Shown here piece after piece: positions 60,635-64,000 of a stretch of DNA of 64,000 nt (within the stretch, counting starts at the first letter, position 1; every line of letters starts with the position of its first letter). A program made the position numbers and the translations under genes. Below the pieces are notes generated by a model, which made no database searches, had not been told where the DNA came from, and saw only the letters and a list, made by a program, of their open reading frames with translations. This stretch comes from a bacterium (GTDB taxonomy: Bacteria > Bacillota_I > Bacilli_A > RF39 > UBA660): contig JAHZBE010000002.1 of the NCBI GenBank assembly GCA_019423565.1, forward strand, positions 62,001 to 126,000. Reading direction: 5' to 3'.

Positions 60635-61430
60635 AAAATATATTTGTATAATCATCTTCATCACTATTGTTGTTACTATTTATTGAATTAAGCCTCTTCA
60701 TTATATTATCTAACTCATCTTCTGAAGAATATTTTGGTTCAATATCAACCTTTGTTTTTTCTACGTCTGTATTTATTTGAATATCTGGTTTATTACCAAA
60801 TATATTGTCATTTAAAATAGGAATATCTAAGTTCACTTTTGGTTTTTCTTTATCTACTTCTGATAAAATCTCAAGTAATGATTTTGAATTACTATATGAA
60901 TTATTCTTCATTATATCCAAATCTGGGTCACTGCTTAAATCTTCAGTTGTATTTACCAAATCAATATTACCAATATTAGAATCAATTAAGCCGTTGTCAT
61001 TCACATCGTCCTTTTTAACATCAAATTCTTTTAAAACATCATCAAGGTGAGGATCAGTAATATTTTGAGACATATCTAAATCTAAACTACCTTCTAGTTC
61101 ATTAGGAATAACTTCTTCTTTATTATCATCAACATTCAAATTTTGTGGTTTATTAATAACTAAATCTTCATTTTGAACTTGATTATTAGATATTTCATCA
61201 TTTTCTAAAGTAACATTTTCTTCATTTGTATTATTTTGTATAATTTCACTCTCTGGTTGACTATCTTCTGTATCAATTTTGTCATTTTTTATTACATTTT
61301 TTTTCTTTATGTTATTATCAATTAAGTATCCAATCAAAACAAATATCATAAAGACACAAATACAAATAAGCAAAACAGTATTTTCATTAATAAATGACAT
61401 TAAACTTTTTAAAATGCCGTTAACATCCAT
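60633..61430 (-). CDS. membrane-anchored acidic protein of unknown function
   Basis: A 265-residue protein with one transmembrane helix (VLLICICVFMIFVLIGYLI) near the start and a long Asp/Glu/Asn-rich, probably disordered, cytoplasmic or external region with repeated short DLD/NTT-like acidic runs. No domain is recognised. AAAGGAGG supports the start. It lies downstream of nrdG by 85 bases. Confidence 0.65.
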   Translation of the reverse strand: MDVNGILKSLMSFINENTVLLICICVFMIFVLIGYLIDNNIKKKNVIKNDKIDTEDSQPESEIIQNNTNEENVTLENDEISNNQVQNEDLVINKPQNLNVDDNKEEVIPNELEGSLDLDMSQNITDPHLDDVLKEFDVKKDDVNDNGLIDSNIGNIDLVNTTEDLSSDPDLDIMKNNSYSNSKSLLEILSEVDKEKPKVNLDIPILNDNIFGNKPDIQINTDVEKTKVDIEPKYSSEDELDNIMKRLNSINSNNNSDEDDYTNIF

Positions 61431-61513
61431 CTTTTTGCCTCCTTTTTATTCTAAATACATTTTAACATTAATAAATTAAATTGTAAATAAAAATCAAAAA
61501 AAAAGAGATTAAA

Positions 61514-62047
61514 CTAATAAGACATATACTCATCCATAAGTATAACCTTATTATTTTTTAAACTCTCTTTAACATTTATTATTCTTTGATTTGATGAGCC
61601 TCTAAATTTAAGTTTAAAATTTTTCTTATCTATTTCAAATTTACCATCTACTAAAACATCTATATATGATATTAATTCTTTTGTTTCTTCATATTTATTA
61701 CACATATCTTCTAATATATCAGTATCAAAGGTATAGCCTGAAAAACACCATATTGTTTTATTTGGTAATTCTTTTCTTATTCTTCTTAAAAGAGGTAATA
61801 TCCCTTTTTGATTAACATATTCAAATGGTTCACCACCTAAAATAGTTATTCCTTCTATATAATCTGGTTTTAAAAGTTCAATTATTTTATCTTCTTCTTT
61901 TTGTGTATATTCATGTCCATATTTAAAGTCCCAAGCCTCTTCGTTAAAGCATCCTTTACATTTATGAGTACATCCACTTACAAATAAGGATACTCTAACG
62001 CCTGGTCCATTTGCAACATCAACTTTTTTTATATCTGCATAATACAT
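61514..62047 (-). CDS. nrdG: anaerobic ribonucleotide reductase activating enzyme
   Basis: A 177-residue radical-SAM enzyme. The cluster motif CTHKCKGC (CxxxCxxC) lies at residues 26-33, with GVRVSLFVSG just before and ITILGGEPFE as the SAM-binding GGE motif. NrdG puts the glycyl radical on NrdD. The ATG overlaps the nrdD stop codon (TAATG), so the two are coupled. Confidence 0.96.
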   Translation of the reverse strand: MYYADIKKVDVANGPGVRVSLFVSGCTHKCKGCFNEEAWDFKYGHEYTQKEEDKIIELLKPDYIEGITILGGEPFEYVNQKGILPLLRRIRKELPNKTIWCFSGYTFDTDILEDMCNKYEETKELISYIDVLVDGKFEIDKKNFKLKFRGSSNQRIINVKESLKNNKVILMDEYMSY

Positions 62048-64000
62048 TATAAGTGTGTTACCCTTGCCTTAATTTCTTTTGTTTTTCCAACATTCCAGAA
62101 ATTTTCACCTAAATATCCGCATGTTCTTCTTGTAACATTCATCTTAGTTTTATCTTTGTTACCACAGTTAGGACATTCCCATTCGTTATCATCATTTATA
62201 ATTATTTCACCATCAAAACCACATACATGACAATAATCTGATTTAGTATTAAATTCTGCATATTGAATATTTTCATAAATAAATTTAATTAATTCTCTTA
62301 ATGCATCTAAGTTCTTTTCCATATTTGGAATTTCAACATATGAAATACATCCACCTGAAGATATTGGTTGGAATTGACTTTCAAATTTTAATTTTTCAAA
62401 AGCATCAATTTTTTCTCTAACATCTACATGATATGAATTTGTATAGAATCCTTTATCTGTTACATCTTTAATACTACCAAATCTTTCTTTATCTATTCTT
62501 GCGAATCTATAGCATAAACTTTCTGCTGGTGTTCCATAAAGAGCAAATCCAAGATGCGTTTCTTTTTTCCAAGTATCACATGCTTTTCTTAAATATTTCA
62601 TTAATTTAACTGCGAATTTTTCTCCTTCTTCAGTAGTATGAGATACGCCTTTAACTAACATTGTTGTTTCATAAACACCAATATATCCAAGTGATAATGT
62701 TGAATATCCATCTTTTAGTAATTTATCTATTTTTTCGCCTTTTTCTAGTCTTGCAATTGCACCATATTGCCAGTGTACTGGTGAAATATCTGATGTAATT
62801 CCTAAAAGTGCATGGTGTCTACACATTAATGCTTCTTTACATAATTCTAGTCTTTCATCAAGTAATTTAAAGAATTTTTCTTCATCATGTCCTGATAAAA
62901 TACCTATTTGTGGTAAGTTTATTGATACAACACCTTGATTAAATCTACCTTCCCATTTATAGTTTCCATTTTCATCTTTCCAAGGAGATAAGAAACTTCT
63001 GCATCCCATAGGGCTAAATACATTACCTTCATATATTTCTCTCATTTTCTTAGCTGAAATATAATCTGGATACATTCTTTTTGCAGAACATTTACATGCA
63101 AGTTCTGTTAAATAATCATATTTACCACCTTTTAAGCAGTTGTTTTCATCAAGTACATAAACTAGTTTAGGAAATGCTGGTGTAACATAAACACCTTTTT
63201 CATTCTTAATTCCTTCAAGTCTTTGATTTAATATTTCTTCAATAATCATTGCATTTTCTTCAATATATGGATCTTTTTCATCTAAACATAGGAATAATGT
63301 TACGAAAGGAGATTGTCCATTAGTAGTCATTAATGTATTTATTTGATATTGAATTGTTTGTACTCCTGATGCTAATTCATCTTTTAATCTATCCATAGCA
63401 AGTTCTTCGATTTGTTCTTTACTTAATTCTTTACCATGTTTTTCAGTTATTTTCTTAATAAATTTTTCTTTACTTTTTCTTAAATATTTACCTAAGTGTC
63501 TCATATCAACAGATTGTCCACCATATTGGTTAGATGCAACTGCTGCGATTATTTGAGTTGTAACAGTACAAGCAACCTGAAATGATTTAGGGCTTTCAAT
63601 AAGTTTACCATTCATAACTGTACCATTATCAAGCATATCAGCAATATTTATTAAACAACAGTTAAATATTGGTTGAACAAAATAATCCATATCATGGAAA
63701 TGTAATACACCTTCTTCATGTGCTTTACTTATTTTTTCTGGAAGTAAAATTCTTCTAGTTAAATCTCTTGATACTTCACCAGCAATATAATCTCTTTGTG
63801 TTGAAGCATACATTGTATTTTTATTTGAGTTTTCTTCAGCAAGTTCTTTGTTTTCATTTCTAATTAATCTTAAAATTGATTCATCAGTTGTATTTGCTTT
63901 TCTAATTAAAGCTCTATTATATCTATAAACAATATATTCTTTTGCTAATGTAAATTTCTTATATTCCATTAATTTCTTTTCTATTTCGTCTTGTATATCT
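62047..64000 (-). CDS. nrdD: anaerobic ribonucleoside-triphosphate reductase, start beyond the window
   Basis: At least 650 residues of class III reductase are present. The open frame continues past the first in-window Met (63969) to the edge, reading DIQDEIEKKLMEYKKF, which matches the end of the N-terminal ATP-cone, so the true start lies outside. Landmarks are QFNCCL-type cysteine segment (FNCCLINIADML), the zinc Cys pairs CHVCG and CPNCG, and the glycyl radical motif RRTCGYLG near the C-terminus. It reduces ribonucleotides without oxygen. The gene supports an anaerobic host. Confidence 0.96.
   Translation of the reverse strand, partial: DIQDEIEKKLMEYKKFTLAKEYIVYRYNRALIRKANTTDESILRLIRNENKELAEENSNKNTMYASTQRDYIAGEVSRDLTRRILLPEKISKAHEEGVLHFHDMDYFVQPIFNCCLINIADMLDNGTVMNGKLIESPKSFQVACTVTTQIIAAVASNQYGGQSVDMRHLGKYLRKSKEKFIKKITEKHGKELSKEQIEELAMDRLKDELASGVQTIQYQINTLMTTNGQSPFVTLFLCLDEKDPYIEENAMIIEEILNQRLEGIKNEKGVYVTPAFPKLVYVLDENNCLKGGKYDYLTELACKCSAKRMYPDYISAKKMREIYEGNVFSPMGCRSFLSPWKDENGNYKWEGRFNQGVVSINLPQIGILSGHDEEKFFKLLDERLELCKEALMCRHHALLGITSDISPVHWQYGAIARLEKGEKIDKLLKDGYSTLSLGYIGVYETTMLVKGVSHTTEEGEKFAVKLMKYLRKACDTWKKETHLGFALYGTPAESLCYRFARIDKERFGSIKDVTDKGFYTNSYHVDVREKIDAFEKLKFESQFQPISSGGCISYVEIPNMEKNLDALRELIKFIYENIQYAEFNTKSDYCHVCGFDGEIIINDDNEWECPNCGNKDKTKMNVTRRTCGYLGENFWNVGKTKEIKARVTHL

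Noticed and set aside
1..64000. Reassignment of UGA to Trp (mollicute code)
   Set aside because: Long genes are intact with UGG for Trp, the tRNA-Trp anticodon is CCA, and no in-frame UGA is needed in any conserved protein.
1..64000. CRISPR array
   Set aside because: No regularly spaced repeats were found; the only direct repeats are the 42-bp and ~83-bp pairs.

Overview
The window is strongly AT-rich DNA from a low-GC Gram-positive bacterium (Bacillota). Evidence: AGGAGG-type ribosome binding sites before most genes, hairpin plus U-run terminators, an rplM-rpsI operon with an L13-type leader, the cdaA-cdaR pair, lipoproteins with Bacillota lipoboxes, and homologues of the spore germination proteins CwlJ and GerQ, which suggest a spore former or a recent descendant of one. 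UGA appears to be a stop, and the tRNA-Trp has anticodon CCA. Nearly all genes lie on the minus strand. The exact taxon cannot be named from this sequence alone.

Left part (1-33 kb) is accessory. It holds a P-loop NTPase cut by the window edge, a lipoprotein, an ABC exporter pair (pair I) placed directly after a tRNA-Trp terminator, a CwlJ-type hydrolase, and an N-acetylmuramoyl-L-alanine amidase with four LysM repeats. A 9.9-kb element (about 8065-17994) interrupts the amidase. It carries a large serine recombinase, ParA/ParB, ABC pair II, a truncated PHP protein, an ArpU/sigma-like regulator and a MazF-like toxin. The first 12 codons of the amidase (17994-18031) and the rest (6857-8065) can be rejoined exactly, giving the att sites with a 2-bp CA core. 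Right of the element come ABC pair III between two 42-bp direct repeats, a TetR regulator with oleate hydratase, and small redox, membrane and copper-related genes. Several of these have lost one base in an A/T run, and one is the last 30 codons of a copper ATPase.

Middle (33-39.6 kb) is mostly housekeeping: peptide deformylase-like (frameshifted), TrmL, rubrerythrin, PduL-like acyltransferase, GerQ, LemA, RmuC, a DedA/TVP38 protein, a rhodanese and a Fic protein. The fic gene lies between two copies of an ~83-bp repeat built of nested palindromes.

The stretch from 39.7 to 51.6 kb is a Gram-positive type IV secretion locus: a pilin-like protein, a 499-residue surface protein ending in a pilin-like segment, VirB6, PrgI, a TrsD-like protein, VirB4, a wall hydrolase and VirD4. 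No relaxase or integrase lies beside it. It is followed by an SF1 helicase with a nuclease-like tail, an HtrA protease, an Abi_2 (HEPN) protein, rpsI-rplM, cdaR-cdaA, two envelope proteins, and nrdG-nrdD, with nrdD running off the right edge. The right half shows no frameshifts, in contrast to the left.
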